64,000 nucleotides of DNA from Populus alba (Eukaryota > Streptophyta > Magnoliopsida > Malpighiales > Salicaceae). The position numbers and the translations under genes were made by a program. The stretch covers positions 16,939,631-17,003,630 of the forward strand of contig NC_133294.1 of NCBI RefSeq assembly GCF_005239225.2, written 5' to 3'. The notes beneath the pieces were generated by a model. The model did no database searches. It was not told the origin of the DNA and saw nothing but the letters and a program-made list of their open reading frames with translations. Shown piece by piece: positions 12,479 through 25,099 of the stretch; positions within the stretch are counted from its first letter, which is position 1; each line of letters starts with the position of its first letter.

Positions 12479-14297
12479 TATAAGATCATGATCTTGGCGT
12501 TTGGAAAAGTGTTAAATTTTGCTTTGTGGAGAATGGATATGGCCTTCAGACAAGTCTCCAGAGAAGTTGCGTGACGGAGGTGGCTATTTTGGGATCCACT
12601 AATTCGCTTAACGTGGCAACTCTTTCAACCTTCAAAGTCTAGACAATGACTTGTTTTTATTAAAATATCAATCCATATTTTTTGGAAACGATACTGTCCT
12701 CTTGTTTTAGAAATATGTAGAATTGTGTCGAAACAACATAAAAAAAGACAACAAACACAAGGAAAGATAGAATTGCATCGAAAAATATATCAACCATAAT
12801 AATAATTATAATTCAAACTTTTATTACTCAATATTTTGTTAATCAAATTTAAATATCAAAGATTTTCCGGACTATTATATGTTAGGACAAACACCCTAAA
12901 CAAAGCTTGAAAAATTAAAAAAATATTTCTAAAATAAATAGAAAAAAAAATCTAAAATCCATTTCAAAATAGTAATTTCTAATACTAGTTTGGAGGCCTT
13001 AAAGAGCTTAAATGACTCCATTAATCATATAATTGAGATTGTAAAATTAAAAAAAATAAAATTAGTAATAATACTTTGTTTTTACTAATATTACAAAGGG
13101 TATGATTAGTTTTAAATCCAAAAACTAAACTATTTAATTTTTTTATTTTGTTTTTCCAATTATCATTCATCTAATTGAATTGATTTTTTTTTTCAAAATA
13201 AAGAGTTTTAGAAGGACTAAACTGCATAAATGTTAAGGGTGCAATTTCATATTTTAGATTAGGACACGTTATGCTTAATTACATATTCCTGAGAAAGTAT
13301 TTTTAATTCATTGCAGACATTGGTGTGTTTTGGATAAGATATTGTCTTCTAGCCAGGTGGCACGCATCGTTTGGCAGAGACACAAGGGTAGGAATTTTGC
13401 CTTAAGGTGATTTTTTCTATTCTAGCTTTTCAGTCCAAGTTTTGTGTAGTTGTGAGACCTTTTACTTAGGATAAGTGAAAATATTATAATCAATTATGAG
13501 CCTGATGAAAATAATATTTATTTAATTTTTTATTTAGTTATTCAACTTAATTTATTATTTATAACAATTTTATACTTTAGAGGATTCCATAATTGAAAAT
13601 CAAAATTTATTAAATCAGATTTTTTTTACTGTTTAACTACAATTCTCAAATTTAAGAAAAATTGATTTTTTACTGATGTAATATTCAAATTTAAGGAAAA
13701 ACAAAATCAATCATTAATGCTTAATGTAATATTCAAGGCATGTTGGAAGATACAGCTTTTTTCTAAATTAAAATAGTAATATATTATAATTTATTTTTAA
13801 AACATTAAATTAAATATAACATATTAAATATAACAAACTTAAGTCAATTATTAAAATTTGCTATCAAGGTTAGAAAATTACGAAAAACCATAAAACATTT
13901 AAACAAATAATTATATTCAATCAAAAGCAATCATATAATAAAAAATGAAATTCAAAATTAAGATACTCAATTAAAAAAAGTTAAAAAATTTAAGTAATCC
14001 TAAGTTAATTTGTTAAACCCGTGATTCGGATTATCTATTCCACTAAACTTAATAATTTTTTATATTTTAAATTATTTTACATTTAATTACACACAAAAAA
14101 AATTTAAATAAAGAACAAACGTGTCATGCATGTGAGATTAAAAAAAAAAGGCATTTAACTAACAAAAGCTAAAGTGCATTCATTAAAAAAAAAAAAAAAA
14201 AAAGCATTTTTCAAAACGTTTCCAATATGTGCAGGAGCATGACCCACCCACACACATGACCTATATAAATAAAAAATAAAAATAAAAATATTCAATC
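12479..14297. other. Family 5' flank of the 12.2 kb scrap
   Basis: AT-rich, no supported gene. Matches 8939-9700 (with extra sequence in the middle) and 40640-42480 in order. It breaks off near 14297, where a truncated LTR begins, whereas the unit 7 flank continues for another 1.5 kb. Confidence 0.65.
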
Positions 14298-14303
14298 CAA
14301 ATT

Positions 14304-15042
14304 TTTAGGGTCAAATGGTAATTTTTCAAATTGGAGGACCAAATTGAAAGTTTTAAAATTTCATAATTATACAGTAATTCTACCCATAATTCATATGTTA
14401 TTCGATCTGTTCATAATCTCGGACTATGCTCCAGGGATCAATTTGTAATTTTTCAAAGTTTGGGAACTAAATTGTAATTTTCTCAAATTGAGGGACCAAA
14501 TTGAATTTTCATCATCTTCAACCTCAAACCCAGAATTTTCATAGATTACCTACTGTTATCCCCTGATTTCTAACACAAATTCACCATTCAAACAAAACCA
14601 TAACTCAAAATCATCATTTTTATCTAAAATCTCTCAAATTCAACTTAACAATCCATTACTCACAATAATCAACCATATAACATTCAATTAAATTCATCAA
14701 TAAACCCTAAACACAATTCTCAAAACCTCAACATTCATCAAAATCGAAATTTAAAGTTTAATAACATACATTTATGCATTTAACAACCTAAATCTTACTT
14801 TTAAACTTATTTCCTTGAACTTCTAATTTCCCTCTTTTCTCTTCTTCTTCTTCCCCTTTTCTTCTCTTCTCCCGTCAGTTTTTCACTCTTTAATTTCACG
14901 TCTCTCTTTGTTTTTTTTTTTTTCTATTTATATTTATCAACTTTTATTCAATTACCACAATACCCCTTATTTAATTATATTTACTTTTTAAGCCTTCAAG
15001 GGTTTTATTGCCTTTTCCGACTCTTAAATTCAAAACATTACA
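14304..15042 (-). mobile_element. Truncated LTR, same family as the 45015-47169 LTR
   Basis: Reverse complement begins TGTAATGTTTTGAA at 15042 and follows the first ~740 bases of the LTR at 45015, including the ggaaaaggca and cccttgaaggctta stretches and the repeated sequence reading 'fitting' aattgaaagt/ggaggaccaaatt motifs. It ends abruptly near 14304, so about two thirds of the LTR are missing and no target-site duplication can be matched. Probably a Ty3/gypsy LTR; class inferred from LTR length and terminal sequence only. Confidence 0.7.
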
Positions 15043-15415
15043 GTTGCTCTTGGAAATCACAACGAATTTCATTTATATATATATATAGACAAAAACATTC
15101 TTTATATAAACTTATCTTGCTTTGATAGTTTTTTCCTCCTCCTTTTTACTTCCAAATGATCACTACGTCACATGACCATGATCTTTCTTCCACTTCAAAC
15201 TTGCCCTTAAATGGCGAAGAATCTTTTTTAATATCAAGAATCCAACATCTTTCCTGGTGTGTGTGCTGCGGCGCATATTTTATAAAATTCCTAGAGCGGA
15301 GAGATGTAATTATCAGCCAAAGAAGTCAAGGCATATCATCTTGTTTGAAAGTACAAGCACCTCCTCAAAGCGAGAGTAACAACAATTATCAGCCCAAAAA
15401 TGTCCAAAAGCTCAA
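15043..15415 (+). promoter_or_regulatory. 5' flank of the plus-strand RLK pseudogene
   Basis: The stretch 15060-15130 (aatttcatttatat...ttctttatataaac) is shared with 36640-36710, which lies upstream of another plus-strand relic. It is therefore probably the original promoter side of the plus-strand gene. The ttctttatataaac segment is TATA-like. No other gene seen. Confidence 0.4.
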
Positions 15416-18400
15416 ATGAATGCAGACAGACCGTTTCTGTATTCTTTGCTTTTGATTCTCCAATTCATTTTTTGTGCTTCCAAGGACTCCATAAACACCA
15501 CCCAAATCATCAGAGATGGTGATGTTTTGATTTCCAGAGGAAATAATTTTGCGTAAGGATTTTTCAGTCCGGGAAAATCTAGCAATAGATATCTTGGGAT
15601 TTGGTACCATAAATTACCTGAACAAACAGTAGCGTGGATAGCAAACAGGAACCATCCAATCACTGGCTCCTCGGGGGTTTTGCCATTTGATGAATATGGA
15701 AACCTCAGTCTCTAATAGAGACGGCAATCGAAATGTTTCAGTATGGCCTGCAAATGTTCCAGGGGAGGAAGCTGATACTTCTGTAGCTCAGCTTTTGGAT
15801 TCAGGAAACTTTGTTTTGGTTCAAGAAAGTGGAAATATTTTATGGCAAAGCTTCGATTATCCAACACACTATGTATTGCCAGGAATGAAACTTGGGCTGG
15901 ATCTGAAAACAGGTCTTGACCGGTTCCTGACATCGTGGAGATCAGCTGATGACCCCTACTCATATAGGGTCAACCCTAGTGGTTCACCACAAATCTTTCT
16001 CTACAAAGGCGAAAAACGTGTCTGACGAGCCTCCCCTCGGCCTTGAAGACCACAGAGGAGGTCATACAACTCTCAATTTGTAAATGATCATGACGAGACA
16101 GGCATGACAACTGCTATCCCTGCTTATCAGGATTCTGCTACGGTGAGACTACTGGTGGATCATTCAGGATTTGTTAAGGCAGTCTAAATGCGACTCGTAT
16201 GGATGGTGTGGTCCGTATAGTACTTGTGAACCTACTGATGCTTATAAATTCGAATGTTCTTGTTTGCCTGGATTCGAGCCCAGGAATCCAAGTGATTGGT
16301 TGCTGAGAAATGGGTCTACCGGTTGTGTCAGGAAACGGTTAGAGTCTTCATCTGTATGCAGGAATGGAGAAGGGTTTCTGAAGGTAGAAATTGTATTTCT
16401 TCCTGATAATTCTGCAGCAGTCTGGTTGGATATGGATATGAGGCATGCAGACTGTGAAAGGGAATGCAAGAGGAACTGTTCATGCTCTGCATACGCAAGT
16501 GTAGATATTCCAGACAAAAGGCACTGGTTGTTTGACATGGTATGGGGAGTTAGTGGATGCAGTTCGATAGAACATGAGTGACAGATATAATCTGTATGTT
16601 CGAGTCGATGCACTTGAATTAGGTACTTTCTTCCTGCTTTGTTTCGGTTACTTCCATTTGAAACACAAATTCTGAATTCCTCATTATTTTAACTTTCATG
16701 CAGCTGAGAATGCGAGGAAATCAAATGAATATATTGCAGAGGAGATTCCTGCCATTCTAATTCCCACTGTTTCTTCAGCTTTGCTGGTCATTAGCATAGT
16801 AGCTTATTTTTGGCGTAAGAGGAGAGGAAATAAAGGTAAGACAAAGCAAGAACTACTTACACATGGTAGAGTAAGGAATTAGGACAATATTAAAATCTGA
16901 AATATTACTTTAGCAGCATAAACACAAGGTTGTTATATGCAATATTCACAGCAGTTAGATGTTCTTATCGACTGTCAGTGTTACCTATCAAAACTTTTTT
17001 GGCAGCGGGTTACTTGTGATGAAGCTTATATATGTCCAACATTTTGTGCCCTTCTTAGAAATATATTATTCTGCTTAATATTTGTGATTATATCTTCAAA
17101 ATAGGTACCTGGGTGGCAAATGAGCTCCGGAGAAGTAGCAGTGATCAAGATTTGCCATGTTTCAAACTCAGCACAATATCTGCTGCAACCAACAATTTTT
17201 CTCCAGATAACAAACTTGGACAAGGAGGTTTCGGCTCAGTATATAAGGTCAGCTCCTGTGCATTATATTAGATTTGTGTTTTAGTCTTTGATATGATTCA
17301 TTTTGATGATTTTTGCAAGTCCTTGAACTGATTATTCTGAGTTATAAAAGTTGACTCCTCTGTAATATGATTTTAGGGTGAGCTACCTGATGGTGAGAAG
17401 ATTGCTGTAAAGAGACTATCAAAAAATTCAAGACAAGGGATAGAAGAAATTACAAACCAAATCAAGGTAATTGCAAAGCTTCAGCACCGAAATCTTGTGA
17501 AACTTGTAGGCTGTTGCATTCAGGGAGGAGAACAAATGCTAATATATGAGTACATGCCAAACAAGAGCTTGGATTCATTTCTTTTCAGTAAGTTTCTTAT
17601 CTGACATTTGAAAGTCTATATCAATTTAATACAGTTCAAATGAAAAGGTGAAATGTTTTGTTACAGATGAAACAAGAAAGTTGTTCTTGGATTGGAGCAA
17701 AAGGTTTGACATTATTGTTGGTATCGCTCGTGGACTCGAGGTTGAGAATCATTCACAGGGACTTGAAATGCAGCAACATTCTATTGGATGCAGAGATGAA
17801 TCCAAAAATCTCAGATTTTGGATTTGCTAGAATATTCAAAAGCGACCAAATTCTGGACAACACAAAAAGAGTTGTGGGAACATAGTAAGCACATTTACTC
17901 ACCCAGAGATATAGATTAATAGAATACCATGCATGGATTTTCATCAAGAATGATAACATTAATTGACAATCTTTCACATTTTTCTTGTGCAGTGGCTATA
18001 TGTCACCTGAGTACGCAGTGTTTGGAAAATTCTCGTTGAAATCAGATGTGTTTAGTTTTGGGGTCATGTTACTGGAGATTGTAAGTGGAAAGAAGAACAA
18101 CAAATTTAATCCTCAAAATCCTGCCCAGACCTTGATTGGACTAGTAAGAAACTTCTAGCACTATACCTAGAGTTAAATTTGGAACTCCTCCTGCATGCTA
18201 ATGCTATGAATCACACAGGTGTGGGGGCTGTGGAAGGAAGACAGAGCATTGGAGATAGTCGATTCATCACTTCAGGTGTTGTATCATCCTCAAGAAGCTT
18301 TGAAATGCATTAAAATCGGTCTTTTGTGTGTGCAAGAAGATGCCATGGAAAGACCATCCATGTTAGCAGTTGTTTTCATGTTTAATAGTAGCGAAACCAC

Positions 18401-18512
18401 CATTCCTTCTCCGAAACAGCCTGCTTTCACTTTCAGAGAACCTTGCATTAGTCCTTGCGTAGCAGTGTCTGGCTGTTTGAATGTGACAATGACCGACATT
18501 GAAGGTCGTTAG
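15416..18512 (+). pseudogene. SD1 receptor-like kinase, plus-strand relative (pseudogene)
   Basis: A divergent family member with all seven ancestral exons. Start ATG 15416 (MNADRPFLYSLLL signal peptide). Exon 1 15416-16622 (lectin, S-locus, EGF-like CXCXPGFEP, PAN), TM exon 16704-16835, juxtamembrane/P-loop exon 17105-17247 ([10 protein letters not shown]), exon 4 17377-17587 (IAVKRL lysine), exon 5 17667-17884, exon 6 17993-18143, exon 7 18219-18512. It keeps the intron between the TM and P-loop exons. Broken by a TAA in the lectin domain (where paralogs have ALGF), a small deletion with stops near 15716, stops near 16024 and 16186, a frame break near 16520, and a 20-base deletion in exon 5 after GIARG that removes LYLHQ. 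Faces unit 4 tail to tail, about 470 bases apart. Confidence 0.9.
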
Positions 18513-18984
18513 TTAAAGATGTGCACCTGCTTTTATGACTTTGTACTTTAGATTCTTGAAGTAACGGGCTCTGCAAGATGCCGTTAAATATTTGTAATAA
18601 TGCTAGCTTTCACTCCCTTCACTTATTGAAGGACTAATTGAAAATTGTTTAAGAATAAACTGTGATCAGCTTACTGCACTTGATGAGAAGAAAAAAAAAC
18701 CCTGATAAATCGTTAACGCAAGCAAAAAAGGAGTAAAAAACATAGCAGACAAGAAGTTGACAGAGCGTTCTTAAATCAGAACAGGAATCCTAGACCAAAA
18801 GCACTGTCTAACAACAGGAGACAAAAACAGACCACTAACAGAAACTTTGTGGGTCAAAAAACAGGAGACAAAATCAGTTTTTCTGAAATGGGTTCCGCAG
18901 CATAATAGGGTTTACAAATCCCCAAGTATTTTCATTACTAATCTAATGGAACTTCATATTAGCAATTTTTCAGACAGCATAGCT

Positions 18985-21900
18985 TCAGCGACAAGCAAAT
19001 TCAGTAATTGTCACCTCATTTACGGAACACTGTTCATCTTCTACGTCTAATGCTATATCAGGAAATTTACCAGATTTTCTAAAGAGGAACGCAGGTTGTT
19101 TTGGAGAAGGAATCTCTGTTTCACCACTCAACATAAAAACAACCGCCAACATAGATGGTCTGTCCGTGGCATCTTCTTGCACGCACAGTAGACCAATCTG
19201 TATGCATTTCAAGGCTTCACGCGGATCATACAACTCCGTCAGTGATGGATCAACTACCTCCAATGCTTTTTCTTCTCTCCATAATTCCCACACCTGTGTT
19301 GTTCATATAAATCATTAACATACAAGAAATAAGAGCAGACAACATCTAAATTTGTGAACATTGAAATTCAGCCAAGAGCACAAAAGGCTATCTTATTACT
19401 CACATATCCAATCAAGGTCAACGGAGGATCCTGTTGATAAAATCCATTGTTCTTCTTGCCACAAACAATCTCTAGCAACATGACCCCAAAACTGAAAACA
19501 TCTGACTTTACAGAAAAGTTTCCAAGCACAGCATATTCTGGCGACATATAGCCACTGCATCAGAAAAACAAGAATCTGAAGTTTTAGTATTCCTGGTAAT
19601 CAATGATAGTACTTTGTCACTCGGTCTTTGTTTTAGGCAAAGCTACTTACTATGTTCCCACAACTCTCCTGGTCCTGTCTTCTGTTTGGTTGCCTTCAAA
19701 TATTTTTGCCATTCCGAAATCTGATATTTTTGGGTTCATCTCTGCATCCAGTAGAATGTTGCTACATTTTAAATCCCTGTGGATGATTCTCAACCTGGAA
19801 TCTTGGTGAAGATATAATATCCCACGAGCTATTCCAACAATAATGTCAAAGCGTTTTCGCCAATCCAATAACAATATTCTGCTTTCATCTGTTGAAACAA
19901 TTACTTTTCAACCAGGTATAATTTGACAAGTACTAGTGTAAATCGGGGCAATAAAAACATAAAGAGACTTACGGAAAAGAAACGAGTCCAAGCTTTTGTT
20001 TGGCAAGTATTCATAGATTAACATTTGTTCTGCATCCTGATTGCAGTAACCTAGAAGTTTCACAAGATTCCTGTGTTGAAGCTTTGCAATTACCATAACT
20101 TCATTTTTAAATTCTTCTGTTCCTTGTGCTGAACTTCTAGATAACCTTTTTATTGCAACCTCTAGTCCATTAGCCAGCAGACCCTAAAATCATCTTACAA
20201 GATTAAACAAATTATGCAAACTAGAGAGGCCAATTAGTTCTTAGCTAAATGCAAGAAATTCAACCTTATAAACAGAGCCAAAACCACCTTGCCCGAGTTT
20301 GTTAGCTGGAGAGAAATTGTTAGTGGCCGCCGTTATGGTGCTGCGCTTGAAATATTCCAATTCAGTAGAAGTTGATGGTGCTAAAACTTTTTTTGCTCTC
20401 TTCTTGAGCCACAAATAAGCAAACAGGCTAATGAGAAACCACAGTAATGCAATTGATGGTGCTAAAACGACCACCATCGGTTTTTCACGAGAAACCACAG
20501 TAGTGTCAGCTGCATGAGAGTGAAAAGAATAAAGATTAACTCTATAGGAAAAACCACCCCATTTTCCAATGGAAATATGACAATCCCTATGACAAAGGGT
20601 AGCCCTTTTGGCACCTAAAACGGACCTTATTAACTATGGTTTCTTTCCTGCAGTGAAGAGCTTATTAACTACAGTCAAGAGCATAGGAAAGCGCTTATAA
20701 ATCAATATTTGTAATGAAAATCCTATGAAGTAGCTACTGAGCAGAAAAAGGGTACCTAATTCATATGCATCAACACGAACATACAGATCATAACCGTAAC
20801 TCCTATCATATATAATGTCTAATAATTCCTTGTACCATGTCAAACAACCATATTTTTTTCCGGCAATTGCAATGATTGCATATGCAGAGCATGAGCAATA
20901 GCTCTTGCATTGCAGTTCGCAGTCTGCAAGACTCTGGCTCATATCCATCCAAACTGCAGCTGAACTTTCCGGAAGAACTACATTTTCCACCTTCACAAAC
21001 CCTTCACCATGCTGGCACACCGAAGACGTATGTAGCCGCTTCCTGACACAACCAGCGGACCCATCTCTCGCAGACCATTCCAATGGGTACTTGGGCTCGA
21101 ACCCAGGTAAACAGGCACATCCAAATTCATTTAGATTGGCAAGTTCACACGTACTAAAAGCACCACAATGTCTATAATAGTTGCACTGAAACTGAGGGTA
21201 CTTCCAGTATTCCTTCCACTGACCATCACTTTCTCGCCATGTTAAAGCCCTTACATGTCCTGGATGATCCACTATTAATCTTAGCAGATAAGAATCATCA
21301 GGAACTGTGTAGACCCAGTATATTTCATCTGGATCATTTACAAAACTGCTTTTGTGTAAGATCACTTGACTTCTCCATGGCCAAGGAGGAGATCTACTAA
21401 TTGGCTTTGTACCATTATAGATAAAGATTTGCGGGGAGCCATTTGGGTTGATCATAAGAGAAAAGTCTCCAATCCCAGGGTCATCAGCGGATCTCCATGA
21501 TGTTAGGAACCGATCAATTCCTAATTTTCGATCCAGGCCCAGTTTCATTCCAGGTAGCAGGATGTTCGTAGGATAATCGAAGCTTTCCAATACAGTTTCT
21601 CTGCTTCTTTTTCCTGACCAATATAAATTCCAGAATCCAAGAGTTGAGCTTCACAAGTATCATTTTCTTCCACTGAAACATTTGTAGACCACACAGGAAG
21701 CTTTCGGTCATCGTTACCATAGAGAACGAGGTTACCATATTGGTTTATAAAGAGAAATCCGGAGGAACCAATGATTGGATCGTTCCTGTTTGCAACCCAC
21801 ACCACAGTTGGTTCTGGTACTTTATGGTACCAAATTCCAAGATATCTATTGCTAGAACTACCTGGACTGAAAAATCCTAGTGCGAAATTATTTCCTTCGG

Positions 21901-22018
21901 AGATAAGAACGTCACCTTCTTTAATGGTTTGGTTGGTCTTTAAGGAGTCTAGGGATGTACAAGATGAGAATTGGAGCATTAAAAGAGAAAAAAGCAGGAA
22001 CAGTTTTTCAGCTTCCAT
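18985..22018 (-). pseudogene. SD1 receptor-like kinase, unit 4 (nearly intact, one frameshift)
   Basis: Start ATG 22018 ([19 protein letters not shown] signal peptide). Exon 1 20756-22018, joined TM/P-loop exon 20265-20509, exon 4 19973-20183, exon 5 19651-19888, exon 6 19404-19554, exon 7 18985-19293, stop at 18985-18987. Lectin domain ([14 protein letters not shown]), S-locus, EGF-like, [20 protein letters not shown] membrane segment, glycine loop, AIK lysine, HRDLK and DFG are all visible, and exons 2-6 have canonical lengths and GT-AG borders. The only defect I see is in exon 1 at about 21600-21640: two bases missing and one extra A relative to unit 2, net -1, ending the frame after the lectin domain. 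It could be a recent pseudogene or an assembly error over a functional gene. In paralog context it would act as a plasma-membrane Ser/Thr receptor kinase. Confidence 0.85.
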
Positions 22019-22990
22019 GAGTGGGTAAGCTGTGGCTTTTGGAAAAGTGTTAAATTTTGCCTTCAGACAAGTCTCCAGAGAAGTTGCGTGACGGAAGTAG
22101 TTATTTTGGAATCATTCGTATAAGTTTGGTTGGTCTTTAATGACTTACTCTTTTCAAAATTCAAAGTCTAGGCAATGACTTGTTTTTGTTCAAATATCAA
22201 TCCATATTTTTTGGAAACGACACCGTCCTCTAGTTTTAGAAATATGTAGTATGTTGCAGACGCATACAAAAACAACATAAAAAGACAATTATATACTTAG
22301 AAAAAACAATTTTAAAAATTATAATTTTTCTAAACAAATTTAAATATTAAAGCTCTTCTAGACTATTATGTACTAGAAAAAACACTATAAACAAAACTTA
22401 AAAATTAATAAAATATTTCTAAAGTAAATAGAAAAAAAAATTAAATCAATTTGTAAAATATGACATTTTCAAAATAATAATTTCTAGTACTAGTTTGAAG
22501 GCCTTAATGAATTTAGATGACTTCATAAATCAAACCCTACATGAGGATCATGGCTTCTAGAATCAAAATTTATGTCCATTATTATAAGGTCATGGGTTGG
22601 ATAAATATCTCCTACATCAGTCTTTTCATGTTGGAAGTAACTTGTTTTCAAGTTCAAATTATTCTTGTTTTGACCTCAATCAAAGCTCTAAAACTCCTTT
22701 CCTTTCTTCCCTTAAGGTATATAACAATACTAGATATTAACTTTAGTTCTTTATTAATATATGTTTTATCTATATAACCCTTGAATAATTTTATCTTTCT
22801 GATGATAATAAACTTATAATTAAAAGGATCAACATAATCTAAATCAATAATTTAATTTTGTTGGGCATTTTCTATGTTCTATTTACACTTAATTTCTAAC
22901 CTATCAATATGAACACCATTGATGACATTATTACTACTTTGCTATCATTGTTTATGCTATTATTATTATCATAAGTTTGGCTAGGTGATC
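22019..22990. other. Spacer upstream of unit 4
   Basis: 22019-22520 is the shared family 5' flank (ggaaacgacaccgtcctcta stretch, then the acactataaacaaaact region). The rest is AT-rich with no supported gene; the 78-residue open frame at 22541-22777 has no recognisable features. Confidence 0.5.
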
Positions 22991-23020
22991 ACTCTCTCAC
23001 ACACACACACACATATATAA
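22991..23020. repeat. CA/TA microsatellite
   Basis: Short run of alternating AC followed by TA in AT-rich spacer. Confidence 0.8.
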
Positions 23021-23452
23021 TTTTAGTTTTCTTAGTTATTTTTTTTCACTTGGATCGTTTTTTTTTTTTTTGAGTTTTTTTAGAACTTGATTCTGGTTCT
23101 TGAGAAATAGTTAAAGTTGTCAGTGTTACGCAAAAAAATAGGAAAGGATTTGATCTTCCATGTTTTTGGTCTGACAAATCTAAGCTATGTGGCTTTCTAT
23201 CTTCTTATATTTTTGTGTGTTTCATGTGCTATGTTGTTGATTCCTCTTTTTGCTATATGATCTTAAGAGGTTTTTGAATATTGTAAGGATATCTTGCTTT
23301 CTCAATTTATTGTATTTTGTTGAACTCTATTTTTTTCTGCATCTGTATTGAGTTTGAGCATAGCCCGTGTTGTTATTTATTTTAGGATCTCACATAAACA
23401 TACAAAATACAAAAACAAATTAAAAAAATGGAAAACAAATATTCATGTAATG

Positions 23453-24735
23453 CCCCACACCTTCATATGTGTTTATAGTTACTTTCCTATGATTTGGTAC
23501 GTAAAAAAATACGAGTAATTAATTTTTTTTCAGTTCTCATATAAAAGTCTACCGAAATTTCCATCAAAATTTTGACAAAGTCTCCCCTGTACCAAAAGGT
23601 CCCAAGATATCGACATATACTCTGTTTACACTTCTAATATCTTACATCTCATAACTTAATCACGACTCAATCGTTTTGGAACAACATACATATTATTAAA
23701 ACATGAAAATCGCAATAATATAGCAACATAAATATCCAACAATTTAAAAAGACAAACATATATTTATATTTTATTCACTTCTCCCTTCTGGTTTATATTA
23801 GAAACTCTTTCTCCTTCAATTACTAAAAATCGTTTCCTCTTCCATTATCAACTTCAATTCAAGATTTCATAAGATTAACCATGATCATTTCCGCTTAACA
23901 CATTATTGATACCAATTTCATTGGTATCATCATCACCCAGTAAGAGTCGATGCAAGGTGATCCTTTTACTTGAGATCCTACAAACACTAAATGTATGCTA
24001 GCCAATACATGGTAATACCCTTACCCGGGATCCTAACACACACTAAATGTATGCTAGCCAATACATGTTGATCCCCTTACCTGAAATCCTAACACACTCT
24101 AAACGTATGCTAGTTAATACATGTTGATCCCCTTACCCAAGATCTTAACATAAACAAAATGTATGCTAGTCGAAACACATATTACACTTCTCGTATTTTC
24201 TTTGTTAGTGGTACTCCTATCACTTGGCAATGCACACAAGGGTAGTTCACCTTGAACACACACATACATTCAGAATACTATCCGAAATAACAACATCATT
24301 ACACTAACTTTCATCCTTTCATATAATATCCAACGTTGCAAATTCACATCTCATATTATTAACATATTAAATTCTTGAATTTAACTAAAAAGCTTAGGTG
24401 AGGATCACCTATCTACAGTAGAAGCTCTACTCGTGCTCCCCTGCTACTGCTGTTGCATCACATCGATAGTCCATCTTGCAATCACAAGCTCATCTCGTAA
24501 ATTTTTCTCATTCGAGGATATGTTTTATAATAATCATATCAACAACTAACATATCTTTCTTTCAATCATTTTTTTCTTTATATTTTATGTTTTTCTCATT
24601 ACATCCATTAATATTGTCGTTCTTTGACCAATCATAATTATCATTCCTTTCTTTATATTTGAACTATTACTGTTTAAATCTCGAATTGTTAATGTCTACA
24701 CATTGAATTATTATTGTCCAACCGTTACTTTCTAC
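23453..24735. other. Unassigned spacer, possibly LTR-derived
   Basis: Begins with tgtaatgccccacacc, which resembles the start of some plant gypsy LTRs, and runs to the abrupt breakpoint of the lectin-only scrap at 24736. I could not match an end or a target-site duplication, so the LTR reading is weak. No gene seen. Confidence 0.3.
23957..24180. repeat. 56-bp tandem repeat, about four copies
   Basis: The core atgtatgctag recurs at 23991, 24047, 24103 (one mismatch) and 24159, giving an exact 56-bp period. Each copy also carries a tacatg...gatcc...cttac...atcctaacac-type spacer with increasing divergence. Non-coding. Confidence 0.88.
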
Positions 24736-25099
24736 GGGTATCATTTTCTTCCACTTAAACACGGGTAGACCACACTAGAAGCTTTTGGTTATCTTTACGA
24801 TAGAGAACGAGGTTGCCAAATTGGTTTATGAAGAGAAATCTAGAGGAACCAATGATTGGATCGTTCCTGTTTGCAACCCACACCACAGTTTGTTCTGGTA
24901 TTTTATGGTACCAAATTCCAAGATATCTATTGCTAGAACTACCTGGTCTGAAAAATCCTAGTGCGAAAATATTTCCTTGGGAGAAAAGAAGGTCGCCTTC
25001 TTTAATGGTTTGGTTCGTCTTTAAGGATTCTTGGGATGTACAAGATGAGAATTGGAGCTTTAAAAGAGAAAAAAGCAGGAACAGTTTTTCAGCTTCCAT
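24736..25099 (-). pseudogene. RLK scrap: signal peptide and lectin domain only
   Basis: Start ATG 25099 ([19 protein letters not shown]). Reads through the bulb-type lectin domain ([25 protein letters not shown]) for about 120 residues, then frames out at 24758 and homology stops near 24736 at the motif encoding EENDT. No S-locus, PAN, TM or kinase follows. It could encode at most a short secreted lectin-like peptide; expression is unknown. Confidence 0.82.

Noticed and set aside
22541..22777. 78-codon plus-strand open frame
   Set aside because: Hydrophobic translation of AT-rich spacer, no homology to anything I recognise and no splice or start context.
23957..24180. CRISPR-like array
   Set aside because: Copies are adjacent 56-bp tandem units with diverged bodies, no fixed repeat/unique spacer pattern, and the DNA is plant nuclear.
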